This document shows, one piece after another, positions 7,914 through 16,147 of a stretch of 64,000 bases of DNA (positions are counted from its first letter, which is position 1; every line of letters starts with the position of its first letter). Location: NCBI GenBank assembly GCA_021325135.1, contig JAJPHT010000051.1:1-64000 (forward strand), read 5' to 3'. A program made the translations under genes and the position numbers. A model generated the notes under the pieces. It was not told the origin of the DNA. It searched no databases and saw nothing but the letters and a program-made list of their open reading frames with translations. This DNA is from Pseudomonadota bacterium (GTDB taxonomy: Archaea > Thermoplasmatota > SW-10-69-26 > JACQPN01 > JAJPHT01).

Positions 7914-8024
7914 ATGATCCCAACCGAATCCCCAGCCGTCTCCACCTCAAGTCCGCAAGACACGTCCCGTGTTCCGCCGACACCGAACCGGGCCCGCTCG
8001 GTTCTCCTCAGGAGGAAGGCCTGA
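7914..8024 (+). CDS. leader micro-ORF (36 aa)
   Basis: ATG 7914 opens a 36-codon frame rich in Ser, Thr and Pro that ends with TGA overlapping the ATG at 8024 (TGATG). The last codons also contain the AGGAGG ribosome binding site of the following gene. Like the leader at 688, it may couple translation. The 220 bases before it hold no convincing gene. Confidence 0.3.
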   Translation: MIPTESPAVSTSSPQDTSRVPPTPNRARSVLLRRKA

Positions 8025-8365
8025 TGCGAATCCGCCTTTCCGTCGAGGGCCCCGAGGATGAGGCCGCCTTGGTCGAGAGAGTGCGTCTCCTGGAAAAGGC
8101 AGAGGGCCACCCCGCATGGTACGCCCTGGTCAAGCTGCGCGACGGCCGAACCCTCTTCGGCACCTACGGCGCCGACGCGGAGGGGTGCATTCTCCTCACG
8201 AACGACTGGAACCTCGACAACCTCCCTGATCTCGCGCACGTGGCCCGACGCCACGGCTGGCTCGCCAGCGAGACCCGTGTCGCACTCCACCCCAGCAAGA
8301 TCCACTGGCTGGAGTTCGTCCCCGAAGGAAGCCCCTTCTTCTACTCGGGCGCGCGGCACGAGTAG
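8024..8365 (+). CDS. hypothetical protein (113 aa)
   Basis: This 113-residue protein has a strong Shine-Dalgarno (CAGGAGG) 7 bases before its ATG, unusual for this region. The middle (WYALVKLRDGRTLFGTYG, about residues 31-48) looks like a small beta-barrel, comparable to the DUF6338/Sm-like 'interaction with DNA/RNA' folds, but no family is claimed. No signal peptide or membrane segment. Confidence 0.55.
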   Translation: MRIRLSVEGPEDEAALVERVRLLEKAEGHPAWYALVKLRDGRTLFGTYGADAEGCILLTNDWNLDNLPDLAHVARRHGWLASETRVALHPSKIHWLEFVPEGSPFFYSGARHE

Positions 8366-8383
8366 CCTCTCGTCTCTCATCGC

Positions 8384-8396
8384 CTGAACCAAGCCC
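8384..8396 (+). promoter_or_regulatory. recurring motif copy 6 (CTGAACCAAGCCC)
   Basis: CTGAACCAAGCCC, 15 bases before the ATG at 8412. Confidence 0.6.
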
Positions 8397-8411
8397 CTTG
8401 AGAACCATTCC

Positions 8412-8946
8412 ATGTCTTCCGACCAAACGACAGGCCCGAACAACCCCACTGCCCCGAACCACGCTGGCGCTCTCCTCCTGCTCGGCTCCCTCTTGGACCA
8501 GGACCACGTCGCCGCGACGCGCGCGAAGCTGAAGGAGGCGATGGAGAATCCCTGGTGGCTTCCCTACCAAGTCCACCACCCAGAGGGGGTGAGCGGCAAC
8601 GTTCGCCTCGCTCGGCGGCACGTGGCTGACGCGTGGACGTGGTCGCCCCCCAACGGGCATCATCTTCGACTGGGTCTGACACGACATCTGGCGCGACCTC
8701 GACCCCCGGAACCTCCTCGAATACGACCGGCTCACGCGCCGTTTCAAGAGCATCGCGAAGCGTCAGGAATGCTGGGCCGAGGCCTTCCTCGCTCGCCTCG
8801 CCAACATCTACGACGGGCTGGAGAGCGCGGTGGCCGAGGCCAACCGCGCCACGCGCGCCCTCAACGAGGAGCGCTACCACTCCCTCCTCAAGATCCTCGG
8901 GCTGGATGCCGCGCCCGCCACGCCCCCTTCCCGGGAGGGCACTTGA
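8412..8946 (+). pseudogene. frameshifted gene with an in-frame TGA
   Basis: From ATG 8412 a plausible protein runs to about residue 75. Coding character then moves to another frame near the six-C run at about 8644-8650. In that frame the sequence reads TGIIFDWV, a TGA, then HDIWRDLDPRNLL and a good helical tail (ANIYDGLESAVAEANRA) ending at TGA 8944-8946. The first frame instead becomes an Arg/Pro/His-rich shadow. One indel plus one nonsense change, or assembly errors, would explain this. The intact product would be about 175 residues of unknown function. Confidence 0.5.
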
Positions 8947-9094
8947 TGGCCACGGAGCAGCGCCTCTGGCCTCCAGACCCTTGAAAGCGGCAGGCGCCGC
9001 ATCGCTTCGCAAGAGCCCAGGTCGCATTCCACCGAGCGTTTGAAGCAGTCGGCCTGTATCACCCATCTACCCATCCCCCTGCCAAGGAGTCAAA

Positions 9095-9538
9095 ATGCCG
9101 TCTGTGAAAACCCGAGAATTCCAAGTTGTGGCAGCCCGCGAGGCCGACGTCTACCGCGACTTCGCCAGAATCCACGAGTCGGCGCGCAAGGACGGACGAG
9201 GCAGGCCAATGCTGGAGGGAACCATTGCGCGGGTCAGAGTCCATGGAGGCAAGCGAGCGCTCGTGATTCTCCGCGGTGACGAAGAGGGAAAAGGCCTGGT
9301 GCCTCCCAGAATCCGAATCGATGACGCAACACGCCAGAAGCTCGGCCTGGCCAAAGGCATCACAGTCAGCCTGGAACTTTCCAAACCCCGCATTCTTGGG
9401 ACCTGGCGTTGGGCATGGTCCGCGACCGATCCGGCGTACCGCGTTGCTGCCCGACTCGCCTTCATCTCCTTGGTCCTGGGATTGCTCGTGGGGATCCTGG
9501 GACTCGTCCTGGGCATCATCCCCTTCTTCATGCGCTGA
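9095..9538 (+). CDS. hypothetical C-terminal membrane protein (147 aa)
   Basis: The first ~100 residues are soluble, with strand-rich sequence including GTIARVRVHGGKRALVILRG. The last ~30 residues (VAARLAFISLVLGLLVGILG and beyond) form one long or two short membrane segments ending FFMR. It is therefore likely tail-anchored in the cytoplasmic membrane. No family recognised. A purine-rich AAGGAG lies 7 bases before the ATG. Confidence 0.6.
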   Translation: MPSVKTREFQVVAAREADVYRDFARIHESARKDGRGRPMLEGTIARVRVHGGKRALVILRGDEEGKGLVPPRIRIDDATRQKLGLAKGITVSLELSKPRILGTWRWAWSATDPAYRVAARLAFISLVLGLLVGILGLVLGIIPFFMR

Positions 9539-9565
9539 GATGCACTTCCGAGGCTCTGAGGGCCG

Positions 9566-10915
9566 ATGGACGAACACGAAGCCCGCGAACTCAACGAGGC
9601 CGTTCAGCAGGACGCAGCCGATTGTACGACCTTTCACCTCCTCGACATGCTGGTGAACGACGTCAGCGTCTACCGGATGATCCTGGGCTGGGACGATTCG
9701 CCGCTCCCCGCATGGTTCTGCACCCGCAAGGCACCGAGCTACGCCCTCAAGACGCGGCTCCTGAGCCGAGGCGAGGCTGAGGCAACCATCGATGCCTCGC
9801 GCTTCATCGAGGTGCGCAGGCACGAACCCGAGATCATCAGCTGGACGCCGGACATTCCCAGCATGGAGGATCATGGCATCCTTCTCCCAGGCGCTGTCTA
9901 TGAGTTCTGGGCTCGTCCGGAAGAATTCGCCGCCAAACACGCCGCCTGGGTCCAAGCCGACGTCGCGTTTCCCACGGGCGGGTTCCGACCTCGACCCGGC
10001 TACGCAGGCTCCACCATTGTGGTCCTCCCTCGGAAGCGGCCCTTCCTGAGGGGAGTTCATGAATTGGTGGTGCCTGGCGGCCTGGCGCAGGCCCAGCCAT
10101 TGGTCCTCAGTGAGACGCTCATGGACGGCCCCGTCCACCTCTCGACGAGCAGCACCCCCGTCCGCATCGCGCACGACGCCGACCACGAGGACCACAACCT
10201 ACACCTTCAGCTCGCTGAGTGCGAGCAGACCTTCGCCGCGATTCACGCGGCCACGCCTACATGGGACGTCCACGTTCGCAGGCCAACACGCTTCCGCACA
10301 CGATCCGCCCGCGACATGCGACTCGACCTCTCTCAAGGCGGGGACCATCTCTCCTCCGCGAGCGTAGGACTGATCGGCGAAATTCGCATGTCGTTCGCCG
10401 CCGGCGACGCAAACGCATTGATCAGCGAACTACGCTCCATCGCAACCGAACAGCCTTGGCGGACGCGCGTTCCGGAATTCGGCTTTTCGCCTGATGCCCA
10501 ACTCCTCTACATCCCTGCAAGAAGCGACCCTCAAGCCCTTGCCATGGCACGTCTCTGGTTCCAGTCCGATGACGGCCCCATCGCCCTGTGCGATCCCTAC
10601 GCATCGCCCGAAAGCATCACCGCCTACCTTGGCAAGACGCGCAAGCTTCGGGTTCTCATGGGCTCGCGGCAATGGCGAGAGTTGACAGCCATCCGGCAGC
10701 GTGACCTTCGCAAGCAGGCAACGGAGTTGCGCACGCTCCCCAAAGAGATCCACGACCGGTTCTTGATCACCGCCGAGTCTGCATACGTCCTGGGATGCTC
10801 GCTCAACGCAATCGGCAGCGCGCACTCCTTCATCGTCCGCGTCGACCACCGTCACCGCCTCGAACTCGAAGGCATCTTCAACACACTCTGGGAGAACGCC
10901 ACGCCGCCCGCGTGA
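9566..10915 (+). CDS. large hypothetical protein with PLD-like C-terminal motif (449 aa)
   Basis: The first ~300 residues match nothing I recognise. The last ~60 residues have the layout of a phospholipase-D-like half-site as found fused to helicases and restriction-type proteins: IHDRFLIT (about 395-402), then YVLGCSLNAIGSAHSF and a hydrophobic strand. Only one such half-motif is visible, so activity would need a dimer or a diverged first site (perhaps GSRQW near residue 370). It starts 27 bases after the membrane protein at 9095 and may share its transcript. Confidence 0.5.
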   Translation: MDEHEARELNEAVQQDAADCTTFHLLDMLVNDVSVYRMILGWDDSPLPAWFCTRKAPSYALKTRLLSRGEAEATIDASRFIEVRRHEPEIISWTPDIPSMEDHGILLPGAVYEFWARPEEFAAKHAAWVQADVAFPTGGFRPRPGYAGSTIVVLPRKRPFLRGVHELVVPGGLAQAQPLVLSETLMDGPVHLSTSSTPVRIAHDADHEDHNLHLQLAECEQTFAAIHAATPTWDVHVRRPTRFRTRSARDMRLDLSQGGDHLSSASVGLIGEIRMSFAAGDANALISELRSIATEQPWRTRVPEFGFSPDAQLLYIPARSDPQALAMARLWFQSDDGPIALCDPYASPESITAYLGKTRKLRVLMGSRQWRELTAIRQRDLRKQATELRTLPKEIHDRFLITAESAYVLGCSLNAIGSAHSFIVRVDHRHRLELEGIFNTLWENATPPA

Positions 10916-10981
10916 ATTCCCGGAGCGGAGCACCCTTTCCTGACACGACCGCACAGCGCCCCCTCAGGCGCACCTGTGCCC

Positions 10982-10995
10982 CCTGAACCAAGCCC
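10982..10995 (+). promoter_or_regulatory. recurring motif copy 7 (CCTGAACCAAGCCC)
   Basis: CCTGAACCAAGCCC, 13 bases before the ATG at 11009 of the DNA methyltransferase gene. Confidence 0.6.
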
Positions 10996-11008
10996 TTTTG
11001 GCATTCTC

Positions 11009-12175
11009 ATGGTAGTCCAAGGACACGCCAGCAGCAAGCCTGATTCCCACTTTCCTCACCAGACTTTCCAGACGCATCTAGGCGCTCTGCCACCTGCCCA
11101 GAAGACTAGTCCCTCCATCGCCCTCTGGGAAGCCAATGTTCTCGCCGACCTCGCTACAATGTCCTATGAAGAGGTCTCCGCGAAGCATGGCATCAGCCGA
11201 GGCAAGATCTGGAAACTCGCCCTCCGCCACAACGCGAGAAAGAACGAAGCACGAATCCAAGAACGCGCAGCCGCACGCGCCCGGCGACGGAAAGAGTTCC
11301 TTCAGGAGCTCCTCAACGCGTCCACGACGAGCGACGTCCTGGATTTCCTGGATGGGCTGCCGGATGAGTCGGTGGCGCTTCACATCACGTCGCCTCCCTA
11401 TAATGTGGGCAAGCCGTACGGCGACGCGCACCTGATCGACAAGCACCGCTTCCACTACTACATCGGCTGGCTTCTCCAAGTCGTCAGCGAGCTGGCCCGG
11501 ACGACGGCGCAGGGCGGGGTGATCTGTCTCCAGGTGGGCAACACGCACACGGACCAAGGCGCGCGCTACCCCCTTGACTGCGTCCTCTTCGAGCACCTCT
11601 GCGCCATGGGCCTGACCTACCAGGACCGCGTCGTCTGGGAATTCCCCCACGGCCTCACGCCCAAGAACCGGCTCGCCGAGCGCTACGAAGTCATGCTCAT
11701 TTTCAGCAAGGGCGCGCCCAAGACCTTCAACGCCACGCCCGCCCGCACGCCCCAGAAGGAACCCGACAAGCGCGCCTTCAAAGGACCCAACAAAGGCAAG
11801 TTGAGCGGCAACCCCTTCGGCGCCCACCCCACGAACGTGTGGCGCATCCGCCACCTGGGCCACAACCACAAGGAGCGAACCGGCCACCCCGCCCAGTTCC
11901 CCGAGGAGCTCGCCCGACGCGCCGTGCTTCTCTACACCATGCCCGGCGATCTCGTGGCCGATGTCTTTTCCGGAAGCGGGACAGCCCTGGCCGTCGCCAA
12001 GAAAACAGGTCGCGCCTTCGTCGGAGCCGACCTATACTACGAGGATCTCCGCGCGCAGCGGCTTGCCGCCATCGAGCCCGACCTCGCTAGCACCCTTCCC
12101 GGCGTGACGCCTGAGTCCATCGCCATCTGGGCGGCCGAAGCCCGAGCCGTCACGGCGAGCGCCACCCCATCCTGA
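11009..12175 (+). CDS. N4-cytosine/N6-adenine DNA methyltransferase
   Basis: This is a beta-class-type amino-methyltransferase: the catalytic motif TSPPYNVGKPYG lies at about residues 127-138 and the SAM-binding motif VFSGSGTAL at about 318-326, in that order. A GGVICLQVGN strand and a target-recognition region (about 205-290) lie between. The N-terminus has a helix-turn-helix-like segment (YEEVSAKHGISRGKIWKLAL, about 52-71). No restriction endonuclease is adjacent, so it looks like a solitary (orphan) methyltransferase, as often carried by viruses and plasmids. ATG 11009 is chosen by motif spacing; an upstream in-frame start overlaps the motif. Confidence 0.85.
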   Translation: MVVQGHASSKPDSHFPHQTFQTHLGALPPAQKTSPSIALWEANVLADLATMSYEEVSAKHGISRGKIWKLALRHNARKNEARIQERAAARARRRKEFLQELLNASTTSDVLDFLDGLPDESVALHITSPPYNVGKPYGDAHLIDKHRFHYYIGWLLQVVSELARTTAQGGVICLQVGNTHTDQGARYPLDCVLFEHLCAMGLTYQDRVVWEFPHGLTPKNRLAERYEVMLIFSKGAPKTFNATPARTPQKEPDKRAFKGPNKGKLSGNPFGAHPTNVWRIRHLGHNHKERTGHPAQFPEELARRAVLLYTMPGDLVADVFSGSGTALAVAKKTGRAFVGADLYYEDLRAQRLAAIEPDLASTLPGVTPESIAIWAAEARAVTASATPS

Positions 12176-12188
12176 GCGCGATCGCCGG

Positions 12189-12419
12189 GTGCCCCGGCTC
12201 ATCGACACATCCGATCCAGCCCTGTTGCACGAAGACCTCCACTACCAGCGGAGACACGGCGCAAGCTGCGCGGGACTCCAGCGGGAGGCCGATCAACTCG
12301 AAACATCGTCGAGCTACGGGGCGCGGCCGGCTGCGGCCCAGGCCTCGCCCGCCGCAGACCCAAGGAGGAACGCATCGTACGTCGCCAAACCCGCCTCGAC
12401 GTACCCCCAAGCTTCCTGA
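12189..12419 (+). CDS. possible small protein (76 aa)
   Basis: A GTG 13 bases after the methyltransferase stop opens a 76-codon frame whose first ~50 residues look protein-like (LLHEDLHYQRRHGASC). The 3' third overlaps the end of the convergent minus-strand gene and turns Ala/Pro rich, so it may be spurious. Confidence 0.25.
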   Translation: MPRLIDTSDPALLHEDLHYQRRHGASCAGLQREADQLETSSSYGARPAAAQASPAADPRRNASYVAKPASTYPQAS

Positions 12420-13063
12420 ACTGACAGGGTCCGGCCGGCCAGTTTGAAGGGCTCCTGGAAGACCACGCCGGTGCCTTGGATCAGGGCGTATCCGTGGGAC
12501 CACCCGTTCCGCATGTCGGTGAGCGACCACGCGCCCCCGTGGTACCACCCCAGGTCCCAAAAGTGGGCCCAGAGGCGCTCGGGCTCGCGCGCGGCCCGGA
12601 CCTGCGCATCCTTGAGCGCTTCATCCCACGAGACCTTCACCATGTCGTTGAGCAGCTCGTTGAGCAACTCCAGACCGGTGAAGACCGCGAAGACGTTCTG
12701 GTGGTTCACGGGCTCGTCCACGATCAGGCGCAAATTCGTTTCGATGGCCCGCGTCCGTCCGGATGGGCGGTACGCGACGCCTCGCCAATGCCCCCTCGCG
12801 GAGGCGTTCGGCATCGCCCGGCGCACAGCCGCGCTGGCGGCCGCGTAGGCGTCCCAGGCATCGCCAACCAGGAGCTTGGCCCGCCGCGTCTCCGTCCATA
12901 GCACGTCAGCCAAGCGTGCATCGTCGATCGCGCGCCCCGGCCCGTGCGCCGCGCTCATGGTCCGGTGAATCTCGCCGAAGACGGGTCCGCCCTGGCGCCT
13001 CGCGAAGTCGAGGAAAATCTCGATCCGCTTCGCGCGACCCAATCCAGCCCCATCCTGGCCCAT
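12314..13063 (-). CDS. hypothetical protein (249 aa)
   Basis: Unrecognised soluble protein. It is largely helical, with a Trp/His-rich stretch in its second half (WAHFWDLGWYHGGAWSLTDM) and a C-terminal helical hairpin (SVQEAWGYVEAGLATYDAFLLG). ATG 13063 is preferred; the frame continues upstream to 13153 but that part has no coding character. It converges on the methyltransferase unit and diverges from the small ribbon gene at 13156. Confidence 0.5.
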   Translation of the reverse strand: MGQDGAGLGRAKRIEIFLDFARRQGGPVFGEIHRTMSAAHGPGRAIDDARLADVLWTETRRAKLLVGDAWDAYAAASAAVRRAMPNASARGHWRGVAYRPSGRTRAIETNLRLIVDEPVNHQNVFAVFTGLELLNELLNDMVKVSWDEALKDAQVRAAREPERLWAHFWDLGWYHGGAWSLTDMRNGWSHGYALIQGTGVVFQEPFKLAGRTLSVQEAWGYVEAGLATYDAFLLGSAAGEAWAAAGRAP

Positions 13064-13127
13064 GCCGCCGCCAGGACGACGCACAGGCCATAATCCTTCC
13101 GGGGCGCCGCATCCTCGCCGCGCCGTG

Positions 13128-13142
13128 TTGAACAAACCGCCC
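13128..13142 (+). promoter_or_regulatory. recurring motif copy 8 (TTGAACAAACCGCCC variant)
   Basis: A degenerate copy (TTGAACAAACCGCCC) exactly 13 bases before the ATG at 13156. A second partial copy (TTGGACACCACCC) directly abuts that ATG. Confidence 0.4.
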
Positions 13143-13155
13143 TTGGACACCACCC

Positions 13156-13371
13156 ATGGACTCCAACCTGAGTTTCCTCGCCACCTACTGTGAGCTTTGC
13201 ACCTCCGGGCGTCGTGCGTTCACGTTCTCCTACGACTTGGGCGGCGGCCGTCGCGTCCGGGTCAAGGCGTGCACGCGATGCACGCGGCGTGAACAGCGGC
13301 GTCGCCCACGTCTGCGGCCCCGGCCGCTCAACCTGCCCACCACGACCCGACGCCAGCGCGAGCTGCGCTAG
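13156..13371 (+). CDS. small zinc-ribbon protein (71 aa)
   Basis: Two CxxC pairs (C12-C15 and C39-C42) flank a beta-hairpin-like segment (AFTFSYDLGGGRRVRVKA), the layout of a zinc ribbon. The tail is Arg/Pro-rich and basic, suggesting nucleic-acid contact. It is followed after 13 bases by the next motif copy. Confidence 0.6.
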   Translation: MDSNLSFLATYCELCTSGRRAFTFSYDLGGGRRVRVKACTRCTRREQRRRPRLRPRPLNLPTTTRRQRELR

Positions 13372-13384
13372 ACGCTCCATCCCC

Positions 13385-13397
13385 TTGGACAAAGCCC
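13385..13397 (+). promoter_or_regulatory. recurring motif copy 9 (TTGGACAAAGCCC)
   Basis: TTGGACAAAGCCC lies 13 bases before the ATG at 13411. An earlier ATG at 13399 is only 1 base away, so by the family's spacing rule 13411 is the start. Confidence 0.55.
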
Positions 13398-13410
13398 CAT
13401 GCAAACTTGT

Positions 13411-15513
13411 ATGACACGACAATCACGAGCCAGTCCCGAACGTCACAAGAAGATCGAGCGCGACTCCGAGCGTGCCCTCGAGGTCATGCGCCTGATCGCC
13501 CAGATTGAGACGAACAACCACAACGTCCCGTACGCGGGCATCCACGGCGCAGCGGCCGTGCCCTGCAGCACGTGCTACGCCCTGCCCCCGCATCCGTGCC
13601 TTCGCCCCAGCGGGCACGTCACGCGAGCGGGCTTCGGCGCCTTCCACGCCGCCCGACGTGCGTTGGCCGAACGCGTCAGCCTCGTGGGCCTGATCTGCCA
13701 GGATTGCAGCACCCCCGACGGGCCAGCCCACGACGACGAGGACGTCGGGCACTACGTTGCCGCCGTGGCCGACAGCGAAGAGAACCACAAGGCCGACCTC
13801 CCCATCGGGCGCCTGCTGTGCGGCCCCTGTTTCGCCAAGCGCGTCGGCACGGACCCACTCCCCCTGAAGCCCAAGCGAACCACGAAGAAGCACCTGAAAG
13901 ACCCGCAGCATCCCCCCAAGACAGACAAGCCGGCCGCCGAAGCGCCCTTCGAGACCGAGGGCTGGGTGCTCCTGGAGCACACCGTCACCATGGATGACGG
14001 ACGCACCTCGACGACACGCTTCTTCGTCAAGAAGGACCGGCCCCCCAAGACCGGGAGACCCATCCCATTGCCCGCGGACAGCGCCGTCGTCTGGACTCCT
14101 GCGGGGCCCGAACTGCGCGCAGCTCTACGACGCGGGCCCAGAGGGCGCCAGGCGCTCGCCCCGCTCCCGCATGAGCAGGCGTTGCCGCGCCTAGGGGGTC
14201 CGCATGACGCCCTCCGCGATGTGGAACTGTTCGGCCTCGACTCCGGACGACCCGAGAATGACGAGGCCGAAGCAAGGGCGCGCCGCACCTTCCTCGCTGA
14301 GGCCCACGCGGAGCGTTCCGACGCAGAGGCAGAGTTCGCTCGGTTGGCCGCCCAAGCATCCCTCATCGGAAAGCCGCTAGCGCAACCGACGACGACATCG
14401 AAACACTCGGACGGAGAGGCCGAGGGTCAGGTTCTCGTCATGGTGCGCGAAGCAGCGGAGCGCCACTTCCTCGTCTTCCGCGCCATCTTCGGGGAGCGCC
14501 GCGTCCGGAAATCTGGTCCTCCCTTCGCGTGGGGCAATCGGAGCCTTCTCGAAACGATCCTTCCTGCCTGCCTCGCGTTCGCGCGGGTCCACGGCGCGGC
14601 GCGCTTCCGCGTCGTGACCCCCGACGGGATGGGTCGCGAGTACGCCATCAAGGGCACCGAGGAGGCCACGCGCCTGAAGCCGATCGCGACGGGCCGGCGG
14701 CTCATGTACACGCGGCCTCCAACCGAGGCCGAATGCCAAGAGGCCGTCGAACTCGCCTTGGAGGTCGCCTGCTGCGTCTGCGCGGCCCCGCCCCACGTGA
14801 CTTGCAAGGGCGGCAAGCTACACGCGCCCCGCTTCGAGGCTGGCTGCCCGCCCTGTGTCGGATGGAATGGCCAACTCACACAGGCGCGAGGCACCCAGCC
14901 CGACAGCCCCACGGTCGCGAAGCCGGAGACCGCGACGTGCGCCACATGCGGACGCGACGACCTACGACAACGGACGAACGGCAACCTCGTCGCGCACGAC
15001 ACGCCGACAGGCGCACGTTGCGATGGCCAGCGGGCCCTGGGTGAGGATACCGCCCGCCGACACCTCTTGGCCCGCACCACGATGGAGGCCTACGCCGCCC
15101 GGCGCGATGCCCTCCTGAGCATCGCGCCGACTCCCGACCAGTGGGAGCCGCGCCAAGTCGAACTCCGGGAGGAGATCCAGCGCTGGATCAGCCTGGGCTT
15201 CCGCATCGGCACCGAGCCCTTCGAACGCTTCTGCCCGGACTGCCACGCTCCGCCATTCCTGTTGTGCATCGACAACGGCAAGCCGTGGGATGCCCCCGGC
15301 CTGAGCCCAACCCAGACCCACGCGGCCCGCCGTGCCGGTCCCACAGTCCAGGCCAGTGCCTCTACCCCACCGGCCCTGGCTAGTACCCCCAAGCCACAGA
15401 TCCCGGCATCAACTCAGCCTGCGGAGCCTCGACCGGCCTCACTGGAAGGATGGAAGCCCACCATCCAGGCGCGCCTGACCCGGTGGGTCGCCGACAGCCC
15501 AGCGACCCCGTAG
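13411..15513 (+). CDS. multi-zinc-finger phage-type protein (700 aa)
   Basis: At least three copies of the pattern CxxC-x(4-7)-C-x(n)-Gly-x(n)-His-x2-Arg are visible, starting at Cys52, Cys454 and Cys608; the last two have A-P-P between the Cys pair and the third Cys. A diverged fourth begins at Cys510. Between them lie a second N-terminal Cys set (CQDC/CGPC), a charged linker and a ~120-residue region (about 340-440) with mixed alpha/beta character. The Cys pattern is that of phage zinc-binding domains. No catalytic motif was found. It may be a scaffold or nucleic-acid-binding protein; this is inference. Confidence 0.6.
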   Translation: MTRQSRASPERHKKIERDSERALEVMRLIAQIETNNHNVPYAGIHGAAAVPCSTCYALPPHPCLRPSGHVTRAGFGAFHAARRALAERVSLVGLICQDCSTPDGPAHDDEDVGHYVAAVADSEENHKADLPIGRLLCGPCFAKRVGTDPLPLKPKRTTKKHLKDPQHPPKTDKPAAEAPFETEGWVLLEHTVTMDDGRTSTTRFFVKKDRPPKTGRPIPLPADSAVVWTPAGPELRAALRRGPRGRQALAPLPHEQALPRLGGPHDALRDVELFGLDSGRPENDEAEARARRTFLAEAHAERSDAEAEFARLAAQASLIGKPLAQPTTTSKHSDGEAEGQVLVMVREAAERHFLVFRAIFGERRVRKSGPPFAWGNRSLLETILPACLAFARVHGAARFRVVTPDGMGREYAIKGTEEATRLKPIATGRRLMYTRPPTEAECQEAVELALEVACCVCAAPPHVTCKGGKLHAPRFEAGCPPCVGWNGQLTQARGTQPDSPTVAKPETATCATCGRDDLRQRTNGNLVAHDTPTGARCDGQRALGEDTARRHLLARTTMEAYAARRDALLSIAPTPDQWEPRQVELREEIQRWISLGFRIGTEPFERFCPDCHAPPFLLCIDNGKPWDAPGLSPTQTHAARRAGPTVQASASTPPALASTPKPQIPASTQPAEPRPASLEGWKPTIQARLTRWVADSPATP

Positions 15514-15598
15514 ACGCTCTGCGCGTCTTGACGAAGCGCGCCAAGGAGAAGTCTCCTGGACGTGACGCCCATCGGCATGCGGTCCATGCGGTCGGGGA

Positions 15599-16066
15599 CT
15601 ACTTCGCCAGGAGCCTGATCGCGCGCTCCAAAGCCAGCATCGCGGCGCACGTGGCGGCCTCGGCGCGCTTCGTGGGCTCCGCGAGGTCCATACTCGCGCG
15701 CTCGGCGTCCTGGATGGCGAAGACGGCGTGCCTGACGGCCTCCGTGGCGGCCTCCAAGGCGTCAGAGCGGTTGGCGGCCAACGCCTCGCGGGAGAGGGCG
15801 CCGGCCTTCTCCACGATGGCCTCTGCCTCCGTCAAGCGCGTGCGCGCGAGGTCCCGCGGTGAGGCGGCCACGGGCGGGCCAGCCGGGACGCAAGGGATGA
15901 GGTTTGGCGGGCTGCACGCCCTCGGGTGCGGCCACCATCTTGCGGCAAGCAGGAGGTTCGCCCCTCCCGAGAAGAAGGCCGACGGGCTGGGGGCCGGGCT
16001 CGCCCTCGGATGTCTCGCCTCGTTGGCCCTGGTCATGCGCTCCCGCCGGGAGCCATAGCGGGCCAT
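15599..16066 (-). CDS. hypothetical helical protein (155 aa)
   Basis: The C-terminal ~85 residues are strongly helical and Ala/Glu/Arg rich (LTEAEAIVEKAGALSREALA), consistent with a helical bundle. The first ~55 residues are low in predicted structure, basic and Pro-rich, with a possible short hydrophobic patch near residue 30. ATG 16066 or ATG 16036 are the candidate starts. No family recognised. Confidence 0.4.
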   Translation of the reverse strand: MARYGSRRERMTRANEARHPRASPAPSPSAFFSGGANLLLAARWWPHPRACSPPNLIPCVPAGPPVAASPRDLARTRLTEAEAIVEKAGALSREALAANRSDALEAATEAVRHAVFAIQDAERASMDLAEPTKRAEAATCAAMLALERAIRLLAK

Positions 16067-16147
16067 CAGGGGAGGCCCAAGGCCGGCGAGGCTGTTGGCA
16101 CGCGGAGGCGATCCTCCAGCTCGCGCGGCGCCAAGCATCACCCGCCC

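Noticed and set aside
8633-9043. A third-frame protein rich in Ser/Thr/Arg/Pro over the broken gene
   Set aside because: Its composition is typical of a GC-shadow frame; the helical tail in the other frame is the better coding candidate.
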